Part shown: positions 1 to 8,516 of the stretch, in pieces
How positions within the stretch are numbered: the stretch's first letter is position 1
How the letters are laid out: every line of letters starts with the position of its first letter
Assembly (NCBI GenBank): GCA_003695705.1
Contig: RFHU01000152.1
Coordinates: 1 to 52,535, forward strand
Direction: 5' to 3'
From: Planctomycetota bacterium
GTDB lineage: Bacteria > Planctomycetota > J058
DNA length: 52,535 nt
Made by a program: the position numbers and the translations under genes
The notes under the pieces: generated by a model
Database searches by the model: none
The model's input: only the letters and a program-made list of their open reading frames with translations
What the model was told of the DNA's origin: nothing

Positions 1-1373
1 CCCCCAGCCTCCGCCGGCACCGCGAACGGATCGCCCCCCGCCCCCGCAGGCGCCGCGAACGGATCGCCGGACGCAAGCGCCGTCGGGAAAGGGTCGTCGA
101 CCCCCGAGGCGACGAAGGGACCCGCCCCGCCGTTGTCGGGCCCCGCCGCTTGCGTCGCCGTCTCGGATTCTTCGCCCCGCGCGCGGCGGCCGACGCGCCG
201 GGCCTCCAGGGTGTAGTCCGTCCCGAGAAGGTCCGTGTCGCTCCCAACGTTGGGCACCACGATCTCTCCGGTGATGCTCCCCGTGACCTCGGCGGCGGAG
301 GACCCGTCGATCTGGGCGTCCAATTCCGCGAGCAAGTCGTCCACGGTCTCGCTGCCCACGGGACGCGCGGACGGCGCTCCGCCTCCATTCGCCTCCGCCG
401 GCGGAGCACCGGCGGGCTCCAGAGAGGAAGTCGTTGCGGGAGGCCCGCCCCCTGCCGCAACCGGAACGGGGGGTAGGGCCGCGGGCGGCGGCGGCAACGG
501 CGCCACTGCAGCAGGAGGTGGCGGAGGCGGAGCCACGGCACCGGGAGGAGGAGGCGCGGCGACCTTCGGTCCGTCGCCCTCGGGTGGTGCCTCATCGGCC
601 AAGGGGTCGAACTCGTCGGGCGCCACGGGCGCAAGGCGCTCCGACGCTCCTCGTGCGGCCTCGAGCGCGCGCGCGAACGCTCCTGCGTCGGCGTATTCCC
701 CTTCCTTCGCCTTGCGCGCGATCTCCCGCAAGGCTTCCGGTGCGTCCTCGCCCAAGGCGCGCTCGAGAATGACTCCCAGCGCGTAGACGTCGGTCGCGAA
801 GCTCGGCGCCGTCTTTCCGTCGCGCTCGTCCGGAGGAAGATGGTCGAGCGCGTCCCCAGCCCGAGCCAGGAACAACTCGAAGCTCTCCTCCCCCAACCGG
901 CGTGCGACCTCGGCGGTCCCGAAGTCCGTCACGATGACCTGACCCCGCTGCCCGATGAGGATGTCCCCGGGCCTCAGCCACCCGTGCACGCGGTCCCGCT
1001 CGTGCGCCTTGGCAACGACGCGCGCAGCGTCGAGGAGGATCTGGCGGGCCGGCCCCGGACGCAGCGGTCCGGCGGCCAACATCTCGGCCAAGCTCTTCGG
1101 CTGGAGCGGCCCAGCGACCAGGAACCCCTTGCCCCGCTCGACGATGACCTTCTCGAAGCCGCGCACCTCGGAGATCGCGTCGAGGTTGACCCGCAGGTCA
1201 CCGTAGCGGCTCTTGAGCAGGTAGGCGTAGTCGTCCCGGTCGAGGACCTTCACCACGACGCGCTTCTTCTTGGTCCCGCGTCGGGCCTTGAAGCTGCGCC
1301 CGAGGACCCCTCTCCCCAACTCCTCCTCGAGCACGTATTCGTCGCCGATGCGGGCTCCCACGTCGATCGCCAT
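1..1373 (-). CDS. Ser/Thr protein pseudokinase, C-terminus cut by window edge
   Basis: The visible 457 residues start at an ATG with a GGAGG site about 10 nt upstream, and the frame stays open to the window edge. Residues 12-240 form a Hanks-type kinase fold: a glycine loop (LGRGVLG, 19-25), the ATP lysine K42, DFG at 150-152 and a TDVYALG helix near 194-200. The catalytic loop is degenerate. Where active kinases have HRDxKxxN, this protein reads HGWLRPGD (130-137), so the catalytic Asp is Trp, the Lys is Arg and the Asn is Asp. I therefore call it a predicted pseudokinase that may still bind nucleotide. From about 255 onward the chain is Pro/Ala/Gly-rich and probably disordered, ending in at least three DPF motifs near the edge. 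There is no membrane segment in the visible part. Its likely role is as a scaffold or allosteric regulator (inference). Confidence 0.8.
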   Translation of the reverse strand, partial: MAIDVGARIGDEYVLEEELGRGVLGRSFKARRGTKKKRVVVKVLDRDDYAYLLKSRYGDLRVNLDAISEVRGFEKVIVERGKGFLVAGPLQPKSLAEMLAAGPLRPGPARQILLDAARVVAKAHERDRVHGWLRPGDILIGQRGQVIVTDFGTAEVARRLGEESFELFLARAGDALDHLPPDERDGKTAPSFATDVYALGVILERALGEDAPEALREIARKAKEGEYADAGAFARALEAARGASERLAPVAPDEFDPLADEAPPEGDGPKVAAPPPPGAVAPPPPPPAAVAPLPPPPAALPPVPVAAGGGPPATTSSLEPAGAPPAEANGGGAPSARPVGSETVDDLLAELDAQIDGSSAAEVTGSITGEIVVPNVGSDTDLLGTDYTLEARRVGRRARGEESETATQAAGPDNGGAGPFVASGVDDPFPTALASGDPFAAPAGAGGDPFAVPAEAG

Positions 1374-1401
1374 GCCGCTCCTGCCTCCCAGCGTTTCCGG
1401 G

Positions 1402-1407
1402 AGTATA
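1402..1407 (-). promoter_or_regulatory. -10 box (TATACT) of the pseudokinase gene
   Basis: TATACT on the minus strand ends 28 nt before the ATG at 1373, leaving room for a leader of about 20 nt that contains the GGAGG site. No convincing -35 element was found 16-18 nt upstream. The same hexamer recurs before several other genes in the window. Confidence 0.5.
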
Positions 1408-1590
1408 GACACGCCCCACGAAGCACGCACACGCAGGCACGTCGCAGGAAGCCCCCGCTGCGCAGGCTACGCCGCGAGCGCGACGCCCGTCGTCGGCGCT
1501 CGCCCCCGGGGTGCAGGACCCCTCGCTTCGTGGCTTGGTTCGTTCAGCGCCCTGCTCCCCACGAGCCAGGTCGCGCAGGGCGGACGCGGC

Positions 1591-3006
1591 TCAGGTAGAG
1601 ACCTCCTCCCAGAAGCCGCGCAGCTTGTCGCGGCGCTGAGGGAGTTGGAGTTTCTGCAGCGCGCCGACTTCGATCTGACGGATGCGCTCTCGGGAGACCT
1701 TGAAGATGGCCCCCACCTCCTCGAGGGTGTAGGTGTAGCCGTCGCCGAGACCGTAGCGCAGCTTGAGGACCTCGCGCTCCCGGTAGGAAAGGGTCTTCAG
1801 CAGCGTCTGGATGCTCTCCTTGAGCATGGCGTGCTGGCTGGCATCGACCGGGGTCTCGCTCTTGTTGTCCTCGATGAGTTCGCCGAAGTAGCCGTCCTCG
1901 CCGTTGCCGTAGGGTTGGTCGAGGGAGAGCGAGCTCCGGTGGAGTTCGAGGAGGCGCGTCACCTCTTTGACGGGGATGTCGGAGATGCGCGCCATCTCCT
2001 CGAGGGTCGGCTCGCGCCCGTTGCGCTTGAGGAAGTCCTCTCGATCTTCGATGAGCCGGTTGAGGTTGTTGATGGCGTGGATCGGAATACGCACCGTCCG
2101 CGATTGGTAGGCGATGGAGCGGGTGATCGTCTGCTTGATCCACCAGGTGGCGTAGGTCGAGAACTTGTTCCCTCGGCTCGCCTGGTAGCGATCGAGGGCC
2201 TTCATGAGACCCGTGTTCCCTTCTTGGATCAGATCGAGAAAAGGAAGTCCCTTGTTCCGGAACTTCTTCGCAATGCTGACCACCAGCCGCAGGTTCTTCT
2301 TCGAGAGCGCCTTCTTGGCCAACTCGTAGCGGTGCTTCCCTTGCTCCACGCGGTCGAGGTAGAAGCTCAGCCCGCGGGGAGTGCACCTGGCAATGAGGGA
2401 CAACTCGTGATGCTCGCGCTCGAGGAGCGCGAACTCGCTGCGGGCCTCCTCGGCGCGGCGCCCACGCAGACGCTCCATCTGCTCCTCGAGAGCACGCAGC
2501 CGCGAACTCAGCTTGGTCAGCCGGTCGACCACCGGTAGGAGCCGGGAGATCTGGATCCGGTAGGGGAGCAGGATCCCTGCCGCGTCCTCGATCTTCCGCC
2601 TCATGGCACGCCGCAGGTGCGCCCGGGCTTCCTCGCTCAGCTCCGGGTCGAGCGATTCGCGGAACACGCGCAAGTGCTCGGCCACGTCGTGGCGCACCAC
2701 CCGCAGCTGATCGGTCAGGTCCCGCCGAATCCGATTCTTCTTGGCGGTGTCGTTGGCTTCGATCAAGAGGACGCGGTCGACGGGGAGTTTCCCATCGACG
2801 ATCTTCTCCAGCAGCTTGCCCGCCTCTTCGAGCGCGTGTCCGTTCTCCAGGATCCGCTCGCGGTACCAGGCGCGCGATTCCTCGAGCTCGCGAGCGAGCA
2901 CCCGCTCTTCCTCGACCGAGATGGGCGGAATGACGCTCATTTGGTTGAGGTAGACCTTGACCAGGTCTTGCTCGCGGTCCGCGGTCGTCCCCTTCTTGAT
3001 CGCCAT
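1591..3006 (-). CDS. rpoD: RNA polymerase primary-type sigma-70 factor
   Basis: This 471-residue protein directs RNA polymerase to -10/-35 promoters. Region 1.2 lies at about 14-35 (DLVKVYLNQM). A long charged helical stretch (36-225) fills the variable region. Region 2 is at about 230-300, with the core-binding QEGNTGLMKAL and the melting and -10 reading segment FSTYATWWIKQTITRSI. Region 3 is at about 305-390, and the -35 reading helix-turn-helix is at about 427-453 (TLEEV...SRERIRQIE). The start chosen is MAIKKG: an in-frame extension of 62 residues upstream is arginine/proline-rich and crosses the promoter. All promoter-reading regions are intact. It could be the housekeeping factor or a close group-2 relative; with no second copy in view the symbol is given with that reservation. 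Confidence 0.9.
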   Translation of the reverse strand: MAIKKGTTADREQDLVKVYLNQMSVIPPISVEEERVLARELEESRAWYRERILENGHALEEAGKLLEKIVDGKLPVDRVLLIEANDTAKKNRIRRDLTDQLRVVRHDVAEHLRVFRESLDPELSEEARAHLRRAMRRKIEDAAGILLPYRIQISRLLPVVDRLTKLSSRLRALEEQMERLRGRRAEEARSEFALLEREHHELSLIARCTPRGLSFYLDRVEQGKHRYELAKKALSKKNLRLVVSIAKKFRNKGLPFLDLIQEGNTGLMKALDRYQASRGNKFSTYATWWIKQTITRSIAYQSRTVRIPIHAINNLNRLIEDREDFLKRNGREPTLEEMARISDIPVKEVTRLLELHRSSLSLDQPYGNGEDGYFGELIEDNKSETPVDASQHAMLKESIQTLLKTLSYREREVLKLRYGLGDGYTYTLEEVGAIFKVSRERIRQIEVGALQKLQLPQRRDKLRGFWEEVST

Positions 3007-3033
3007 GAGCCTGCCTGCGCTCGCTTGCGCCCG

Positions 3034-3039
3034 AGTATA
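3034..3039 (-). promoter_or_regulatory. -10 box (TATACT) of the sigma-70 gene
   Basis: TATACT on the minus strand lies 27 nt before the chosen ATG at 3006. It falls inside the longer open frame, which supports the shorter start. No clear -35 hexamer is seen. Confidence 0.5.
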
Positions 3040-3196
3040 CGGCCCCGCGGGCGGTCGGGGGTGCTGGGCCCCTCGGCGCGTCCGTGCGCCGCTCCCCTCG
3101 AAGCCTCCCTGCTCGCTCGCTCCCCCCGCTGGCTTTTGTCGTAGATTGATTGGACCACAGGCCGCCGACCGAGGCGAGCGAAGCGAGGGCAAGCCC

Positions 3197-3748
3197 GTGG
3201 GCCTCTACGAGATCGGAACTCGGCACCCCTCCGTACCGCCGGAGGTGTACCTGGCCCCGGGGAGCCAGGTCGTCGGCGAGGTGACCATCGGTCCCGAGTC
3301 GAGCGTGTGGTTCAACGCGGTCGTCCGCGGCGACGTTCTTCCGGTGCGCATCGGATCCCGCACGAACGTCCAAGACCTTGCCATGGTCCACGTGACCACC
3401 AACCGCTTCCCCTGCACCATCGGAGACGAGGTCACCGTAGGGCACGGCGCCGTCCTCCACGGCTGCCGGGTGGCCGACCGCGTGCTGATCGGAATGGGAG
3501 CGATCCTCCTCGACGGAGCCGAGATCGGCGAAGGCTCCATCGTCGCGGCCCAGTCCCTGGTCCGGGTGGGCTTCAAGGTCCCGCCCGGGACGCTCGTGGC
3601 CGGCGTCCCAGCGCAGGTCAAGCGCGCCCTCTCCAGCGCGGAGCGCGAACAGATCGTTGCCTCCGCCCAGCGCTACGTCAAAATGGCGCAGCACTACCGG
3701 ACGCACCTGCGGGCGGCGCAATTCCGACCCGCTCCTCCCCCGACCTGA
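3197..3748 (+). CDS. gamma-class carbonic anhydrase-like hexapeptide protein
   Basis: The 183-residue protein is built of left-handed beta-helix hexapeptide repeats (about residues 20-140) followed by a C-terminal helix, the size and shape of the YrdA/PaaY/CaiE gamma-carbonic anhydrase family. The three histidines that bind the metal in this family are present: H65 (MVHV), H83 and H88 (GHGAVLHGC). These proteins form cytoplasmic trimers with the metal at subunit interfaces; some hydrate CO2, while others have acyl-CoA-related or unknown roles, so the substrate cannot be fixed from sequence. The start is a GTG with a GAGGG site 7 nt upstream; the frame is open further upstream but that stretch is not family-like. 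A possible -10 box (TAGATT) lies at 3142-3147. It converges on the anti-sigma gene across a strong hairpin. Confidence 0.88.
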   Translation: MGLYEIGTRHPSVPPEVYLAPGSQVVGEVTIGPESSVWFNAVVRGDVLPVRIGSRTNVQDLAMVHVTTNRFPCTIGDEVTVGHGAVLHGCRVADRVLIGMGAILLDGAEIGEGSIVAAQSLVRVGFKVPPGTLVAGVPAQVKRALSSAEREQIVASAQRYVKMAQHYRTHLRAAQFRPAPPPT

Positions 3749-3751
3749 CGG

Positions 3752-3802
3752 AGCGGCGGCGCCAGGGGCGGGGCGACCGGCCCGCCCCTGGCTCCGCCGC
3801 TT
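3752..3802. terminator. bidirectional inverted-repeat terminator
   Basis: Two arms of about 21 bp, with one mismatch and a perfect 11-bp core (CCAGGGGCGGG / CCCGCCCCTGG), flank a short loop. It fills the 60-bp gap between two convergent genes. There is no T-tract, so it is a candidate hairpin terminator or RNA-stabilising element for both transcripts. Confidence 0.65.
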
Positions 3803-3808
3803 CAGGAT

Positions 3809-4879
3809 TCAGCGGTCGCCCTGCTCGTAGGCCGGCGGTGCCACCGGCTGGTCCAAGCCCGCCGACGGCGGCGCGGGGGGATCCGACGGCGCCGGCGGAT
3901 TCGTGGGCTCCTCGCGGGGCCCGTCGGTCGGCAGCGGCGGCGAGGACGACGCGCGCTCGAGGGCGCGCTGCTCCTCCGCCAGCCGCGGCACCCACAGCCC
4001 ATGACGCCGCGGCACCACCCGAGAAAGCGAGAGGAGCCCCTCGCCCTCGCTGGAGGCCTCGGCCTGCTCGCCCGCAACGAGCGTGCGCCGGTCTCCGCTG
4101 CGGGCGGTCGCGAGGACCCGGCCCTCCACCACGGTCACGGAACTCGTCCGCGTCCGCTGCTCGACCAAGAAGCGCGTGCCGAGGACGAGGACTTCAAGGT
4201 CCCGCGCGGCGACGCGGAACGGCGCGCGGCGCTTGGCCACTTCGCAGAAGACCTTCCCCTCCGCGCCCGCGAGGACCAAAGTCGTCCCGCTGCCCTCCCG
4301 ACGCAAGAAGGCTTCGGTGTCGGCGTGCAGGTCGACGCGGGTTCCATCGGGCAAGCGCAGGTGGGCGGGTGGAGTGGAAACCGCCACCACGTGCTCGCCG
4401 GCGCGGACGGGGCTCCCGGGGGCCAAGGGCACCCCCGAGCCGTCGGGGGTCAGCCCGAGCAGGCCGGGTCCGGCGAAGGCAAGCACGGGGGAGCCCGCCT
4501 CGGAGTCGCGGGCGCCGCCCGACTCGGACGAGCGCAGAGAAAGCCCAAGGCCCAGTGCGCCCAACAGGACCGCCGCGATGGCGACGGCCCATCCCCACCC
4601 GACGGCGGGCCGGGGAGCGACCCGCGACCTCCCTCCGCCCGGCGGACCCGGCAGGCGGACGAGGAGTTCCTCGACGAAGGCGTCACCGAAGGGATGGTCC
4701 GCGAAGGCCTCTCGAAGTTGCCCGTCGAGTCGTTCGAGGGCCGCGCGCTCGGCGCCGCAGTCCGCGCACTCGCCGAGGTGCGCGCGCAGCTCGACGAGCT
4801 GATCCTCGGGGAGCCGTGCGTCGAGGTAGGCGGAGAGCCGCTCTCGAACCGATCCGCAAGGCGCGGTCGCATCAGTCAT
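3809..4879 (-). CDS. anti-sigma factor: zinc finger, one TM segment, FecR-like domain
   Basis: The 356-residue protein has an N-terminal zinc-binding anti-sigma motif H-x3-C-x2-C (H34, C38, C41), one membrane segment at about 93-113, then a FecR-like beta domain (about 135-260) facing the periplasm. A Pro/Ser-rich tail runs to the end. In this family the cytoplasmic finger domain holds an ECF sigma factor and the outer domain senses or relays the signal. The ATG overlaps the end of the sigma gene by 8 nt (ATGACTGA), so the pair is translationally coupled and this protein is the expected partner of the sigma factor at 4872-5495. No TonB-dependent receptor is adjacent, so the signal is unknown. 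Confidence 0.85.
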   Translation of the reverse strand: MTDATAPCGSVRERLSAYLDARLPEDQLVELRAHLGECADCGAERAALERLDGQLREAFADHPFGDAFVEELLVRLPGPPGGGRSRVAPRPAVGWGWAVAIAAVLLGALGLGLSLRSSESGGARDSEAGSPVLAFAGPGLLGLTPDGSGVPLAPGSPVRAGEHVVAVSTPPAHLRLPDGTRVDLHADTEAFLRREGSGTTLVLAGAEGKVFCEVAKRRAPFRVAARDLEVLVLGTRFLVEQRTRTSSVTVVEGRVLATARSGDRRTLVAGEQAEASSEGEGLLSLSRVVPRRHGLWVPRLAEEQRALERASSSPPLPTDGPREEPTNPPAPSDPPAPPSAGLDQPVAPPAYEQGDR

Positions 4880-5495
4880 GGGTCAGCCTCCGTCGCGGCC
4901 CGCCCCCCGGATCGGCGACCGGGCCGAAGCGCCCCGCCAGCCGCTGGCGCAGCGACGCGCGGGCACGGAACAAGCGGCTCTCCACGGTGCCCACCGTCAC
5001 CCCCAGGGTGCGGGCGATGTCCTCGTAGGAGAGCCCCTCTAGATACTTGAGCAACACGACCTCACGCTGGGAGGCCGGCAGGCGGGCGATCTCGGCACGG
5101 ATCTGAGCCCGCAACTCGTCGCGAGAGAGCAGGTCCTCGGGGCCCGGCGCCTCCGAGGGAAGCGGGGCACTGTCGCTCTCCTGCCCGGGCAGGGGCGCCC
5201 CCGACCGCCCCGCGACCTTCCTGCGCCGCAGCCAGTCGAGAGCGGTGGTGCGGACCACGTTGCGCAGCCAACCGCGAAAGCGGCGCGGGTCCTCGAGGCG
5301 GTCCAATCCGTCGAGGACCTTCACGAAGGACTCCTGGACCACGTCGAGGGCCGAGTGGTAGTCCCCCACCACGCCGAGGGCCACGGCGCCCGCGAAACGC
5401 GTGTGGCGCGCCACGAGCAGACCCCACGCGCTGCGGTCGCCGGCGCGGCAGCGCTCCACCAGCGCTGCGTCGTCGCCCAAGGGCGAACGGCTCAC
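4872..5495 (-). CDS. ECF-type sigma factor
   Basis: The 207-residue protein has sigma region 2 (about 10-95, including DVVQESFVKVL and FRGWLRNVVRTTALDWLRRR) and region 4 (about 135-190, with SYEDIARTLGVTVGTVESRL as the helix-turn-helix). These are joined by an acidic/proline linker at 100-125. Regions 1 and 3 are absent, as in ECF factors. The start is a GTG (VSRSPLGDD) preceded by TTGGAG at a good Shine-Dalgarno distance. Longer frames upstream are arginine/proline-rich and not family-like. It is the first gene of a two-gene operon with its predicted membrane anti-sigma factor. Confidence 0.88.
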   Translation of the reverse strand: MSRSPLGDDAALVERCRAGDRSAWGLLVARHTRFAGAVALGVVGDYHSALDVVQESFVKVLDGLDRLEDPRRFRGWLRNVVRTTALDWLRRRKVAGRSGAPLPGQESDSAPLPSEAPGPEDLLSRDELRAQIRAEIARLPASQREVVLLKYLEGLSYEDIARTLGVTVGTVESRLFRARASLRQRLAGRFGPVADPGGGPRRRLTHD

Positions 5496-5947
5496 GGGAG
5501 GCTCCAACAGCGACGACTTCGTAACGCACCTCGACCCGGGCCTGCCGCGCCCGGCAAACGCGCTGAGCCCTGCTTCAAGGACGCAGCCCGAGGCCCTCGC
5601 CTTGCGGTGGGAGATGCCGTCACGAGCCGTTGCTCTCAAAGGACTTAGCCGGTCCCCGCCGAACTCCGAGCAAGGCCCAAGGAGGCCCCGCCGGATCCCG
5701 GTCGGACCCGCCGAGGGGCTCGGTAAGGGCGCACCGAGTCGACCCGCGCGGGCCGTTCGGAGAGCGCTCCGCTGCGGCCCGAGCGGCGCTCGGAACCCAG
5801 CGCCCGCCGTTTGCGCGCGTCCCGATCCGCTCCCCTCCGCCGGAACCGGTCGAAGGGGACGGCGCGGGGCCACACGCCGGCGGAGAACCGGCGGGCACCG
5901 ACGAGCAGCCGACGGCGGACGCGGCCCAGGCTCCCCTCAACGCTCGG
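5496..5947. other. intergenic region without a supported gene
   Basis: No open frame here has family-like content. Two small perfect hairpins are visible: CCGAGC-ggc-GCTCGG at 5779-5793 and CGCCGG-N7-CCGGCG at 5875-5893. The second lies 55 nt downstream of the pseudo-phosphatase stop and could end the leftward block. A promoter for the ECF operon should lie near 5500-5560, but I see no clear -10 box. Confidence 0.5.
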
Positions 5948-7882
5948 CTACGCCTCGTCCGACCGGGCCCGCCGCAGCGCGAGCACGCAACCCTGCAAGC
6001 CCGCGCGCTGCTGCTGCACGTGTTGGGCGAAATTCTCGTTGAACTTGTCCACGAAGTAGGCCACCTCGTGGGTCCCGTAGCGCTGCGCAAGCCGGTGCAT
6101 CCGATAGATCCCGAACTCCTCGCGCGCCCCTCCGCGGGCCTCGACGACCCCGCGGGTGAACACCACCAGCAGGTCGCCTGGTTCGAGGTGCAGGCCGCGC
6201 ACCTCCAGCGAGCCGTCGAAGATTGGCCCGCGGTCGATGCCCATGACCATGCCCTCGCTGTCGAGGACCAGGGGCTCCGGCCCCCGGTCCGGGTTGACCA
6301 GGAGGGGCGCGTTGAGCCCTGCGCGCGCGAGGCGGGCGCGGTGCGAGTCCAAGTCGAAGAGGGCGTAGAGGACCTGCACGAGGCTGCGCCCGTCCAGCTC
6401 GGCAAAGAGCTGCGCGTTCGTCCTGCAGAGGACCTTGCTCGGACAAGCCTTCGGCGAAGCGTTCCCGCGGATCAAGCTGCGCGTCATGGCGGCAACGAGA
6501 GGCGCCTCGGCGTCCTCGCTTACCACGCTTCCGGCGACAACGGCCATGCGGCCCTGCCCGAGGTCGAGCACGTCGAGAAAGTCCGCGCCGGGAGGGCGAC
6601 CGCACAACTCGATGCGACGCAGCTCGAGTCCCCGGCGGGCGAGGTCGAGCTGCGCCGCCAACTCCGCGTCGGGGGTGTCCTCGTCGCCCGAGCGGCTGGC
6701 GTTCAGCTCGTGCTCGCCCGAGCGGTCGAGGACCCCCGAACGGACCGAGGCGAGCTGCTGCTCGATCTCCCGCCGCCAGTCCTCGACGCGCCGGGCCCGC
6801 TCCTCGCTGCTCGGGCGAGCATCGCGCTCCTCCCCGCCCGCAGTACGCAGGGACCCCAGCTCGGAGTCCGCAATGAGCGTGAATTCGCCCGACTCCTCCA
6901 ATTGCCGCAGGGTGGTCCCGGCGCCGCCGCTCCCGCGCAGACCGGCCGCCGCCCCGTCCTTTCCCCACAAGGTGCTCCGGTAGCGCCCCGAAGGCGTGCT
7001 GCGCGGATCCTTGACCTGGCCCCAGCGGGCGCTCCCCAGGGGATCGTCCGAGGGGCGCAGCTCCTCATCGCGCAACACGCCGCTCTCCTCGCCGCGCGCC
7101 CGCGACTCGGGAAGGGCTCCCTGCGCGGGGTCGGAACGCGGCGGCTGCAGCGGTGCTGGAGCGGCTCCGGAGCGGAACTGCGGGCAAGCCCCCGAAAGGT
7201 GCTTGGCGATGAGGCCCGGCGCGTTCTCGAACATGAGCAGCGTGGAGCTGAGGTCGATGTGCGCCTGGGGCTCCTGGCAGTAGGGACAGATCCAGCACCC
7301 CTGGTCGTCCTTGCGCCGCCAGGCGGGGTCTCCCTCGAGCTTGCGCCGCACGTTCTCGGCCAACTTCTTCGCCTGGTTCTGGTAGCGCACGACGGCCTTG
7401 AGGTGCGAAAAGGGCTTCTCCTTTCCCCGTCCGCGGTCGTACGCGTAGCAACCCTGAACGTGCCCTACGATGGCCTGCAGGCTCTCCTCGGTCATCTTCC
7501 GGTCCCGCGGGACCGTGACCGAGGTCGGATCCCCGCAGTAGGGGCAATACCAGCGCTGGGAGAAGTCGATCAACTGCCAGGAAGGGTTGCTCACCAGTTG
7601 GGCCTTGACCCGCCGCCGGACCTCACGGGCCTCCTGAAAACGCTTCAGTTCCTGCAGCGGACGCTCCTCCCCTTCCCCGCCAGCGAACGGGGGGCACTCC
7701 TCGAGGTGGTCGAGCACTTCCTCGATCCGAGGGACGCCGTCGCGCGCCTTCGCGGCAAGGCTCACACAGAAGGGGCAGATCCACTTCCCCTGAACGACCA
7801 GCCTCCATCCAGGACGGCCCGAAAGGTCCCGCTCCACCCGCTTGCGCAAGCGCCCACGGGCCCGCGCGCCGAAGATGGTCAC
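5948..7882 (-). CDS. three-finger CCHC protein with inactive SpoIIE-type phosphatase domain
   Basis: The 644-residue protein begins with three copies of a W-x-C-P-x-C ... H-x3-4-C module: C36/C39/H59/C63, C113/C116/H141/C145 and C199/C202/H228/C233. A disordered, charged linker follows (about 235-410), then a SpoIIE/RsbU-like PP2C domain (about 410-640). It is clearly homologous to the phosphatase at 8516-10708 (shared ARAG, VLDSEGM, MGID, LEPGDLL). Its metal-binding aspartates are mostly gone: D434 remains (GADF), but the GDxxGHG Asp is S452, the YTDG Asp is R577 (FTRGV) and the final DDFT pair is absent. I predict a pseudo-phosphatase. The GTG start was chosen because GGAGAGG stands 5 nt upstream; a TTG 45 nt further up is weaker. 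It follows the synthase gene by 118 nt, perhaps on the same transcript. Confidence 0.82.
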   Translation of the reverse strand: MTIFGARARGRLRKRVERDLSGRPGWRLVVQGKWICPFCVSLAAKARDGVPRIEEVLDHLEECPPFAGGEGEERPLQELKRFQEAREVRRRVKAQLVSNPSWQLIDFSQRWYCPYCGDPTSVTVPRDRKMTEESLQAIVGHVQGCYAYDRGRGKEKPFSHLKAVVRYQNQAKKLAENVRRKLEGDPAWRRKDDQGCWICPYCQEPQAHIDLSSTLLMFENAPGLIAKHLSGACPQFRSGAAPAPLQPPRSDPAQGALPESRARGEESGVLRDEELRPSDDPLGSARWGQVKDPRSTPSGRYRSTLWGKDGAAAGLRGSGGAGTTLRQLEESGEFTLIADSELGSLRTAGGEERDARPSSEERARRVEDWRREIEQQLASVRSGVLDRSGEHELNASRSGDEDTPDAELAAQLDLARRGLELRRIELCGRPPGADFLDVLDLGQGRMAVVAGSVVSEDAEAPLVAAMTRSLIRGNASPKACPSKVLCRTNAQLFAELDGRSLVQVLYALFDLDSHRARLARAGLNAPLLVNPDRGPEPLVLDSEGMVMGIDRGPIFDGSLEVRGLHLEPGDLLVVFTRGVVEARGGAREEFGIYRMHRLAQRYGTHEVAYFVDKFNENFAQHVQQQRAGLQGCVLALRRARSDEA

Positions 7883-8000
7883 TGCCCGCCTCTCCGAGTT
7901 CGCTCGCGATGCCCTGCAGCCCGGCAAAGAGCGCCCGGGCCAGACCGACCGCCGGCCACGCCCCCAAACCCGTCGAACCGACCCTCGCGTCGCCCGGACA

Positions 8001-8516
8001 TCATCGCCCGCCCGCCAGCTCGAGCTGGTAGAGACCGCACTGCCCGCCGGCCTCCTCGACTTCGACGGTCAGGGTTTCGAGCGGCGTGCCCGCAGCCGCC
8101 GCAAGCACCGGCGCCCGCAAGCGCGCGCCGAGGTACTCCGCCAGGCGCTCGGTGCTCGTGTTCGCGATGGGCAGCACCCGCACGTCCTTCCGGGGTACGA
8201 CGAAGCGCTCTGCCTGTCCCCCCGGAGGAAGGTAGCGCGCCTCGCACACCTCCTCGCCCTCGACGACCTCGAGGCGCGGGTTGCGCCCCGGCAAGAGGAG
8301 GCGGTGGTCCAGTTCGTCGCACGCTTGCTTGACGATCGGCTTCAAGCGGCACAGGTCGAGGACCATGTCCCCGGCTCCGATCCCGCCGCGAAGCTCGACG
8401 CGCACCTGGTAGTTGTGGCCGTGCAACGGCTCGCGGGTCCCGTCGGAGAAGATCAAGAAATGAGAGCAGGCGAAGTTGAGGTATTCCTTGTAGACCCGTA
8501 CCCCGAAGCTCGGCAT
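8001..8516 (-). CDS. 6-pyruvoyl-tetrahydropterin synthase / QueD-like protein
   Basis: The 171-residue protein belongs to the PTPS/QueD family, which acts on 7,8-dihydroneopterin triphosphate on the way to tetrahydropterins or to 7-deazaguanine (queuosine). Zinc-ligand candidates are H19, H32 and H34 (SHF, HGHNY). The LDHRLL motif (69-74) and the NTSTERLAEYL helix are also present. Two things are odd. The catalytic Cys usually found just before the HGH motif is absent (TREPLHGH). There is also an insertion of about 30 residues (80-112) between the LDH motif and the C-terminal helix. Members with Glu in place of Cys are known, so a changed reaction is possible. Its ATG overlaps the TGA of the zinc-finger phosphatase by one base (TGATG), so translation is coupled. 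Confidence 0.85.
   Translation of the reverse strand: MPSFGVRVYKEYLNFACSHFLIFSDGTREPLHGHNYQVRVELRGGIGAGDMVLDLCRLKPIVKQACDELDHRLLLPGRNPRLEVVEGEEVCEARYLPPGGQAERFVVPRKDVRVLPIANTSTERLAEYLGARLRAPVLAAAAGTPLETLTVEVEEAGGQCGLYQLELAGGR

Noticed and set aside
3007-3192. 62-residue N-terminal extension of the sigma-70 protein
   Set aside because: Its residues are low-complexity, it covers the TATACT box at 3034-3039, and sigma region 1.2 starts normally after MAIKKG.
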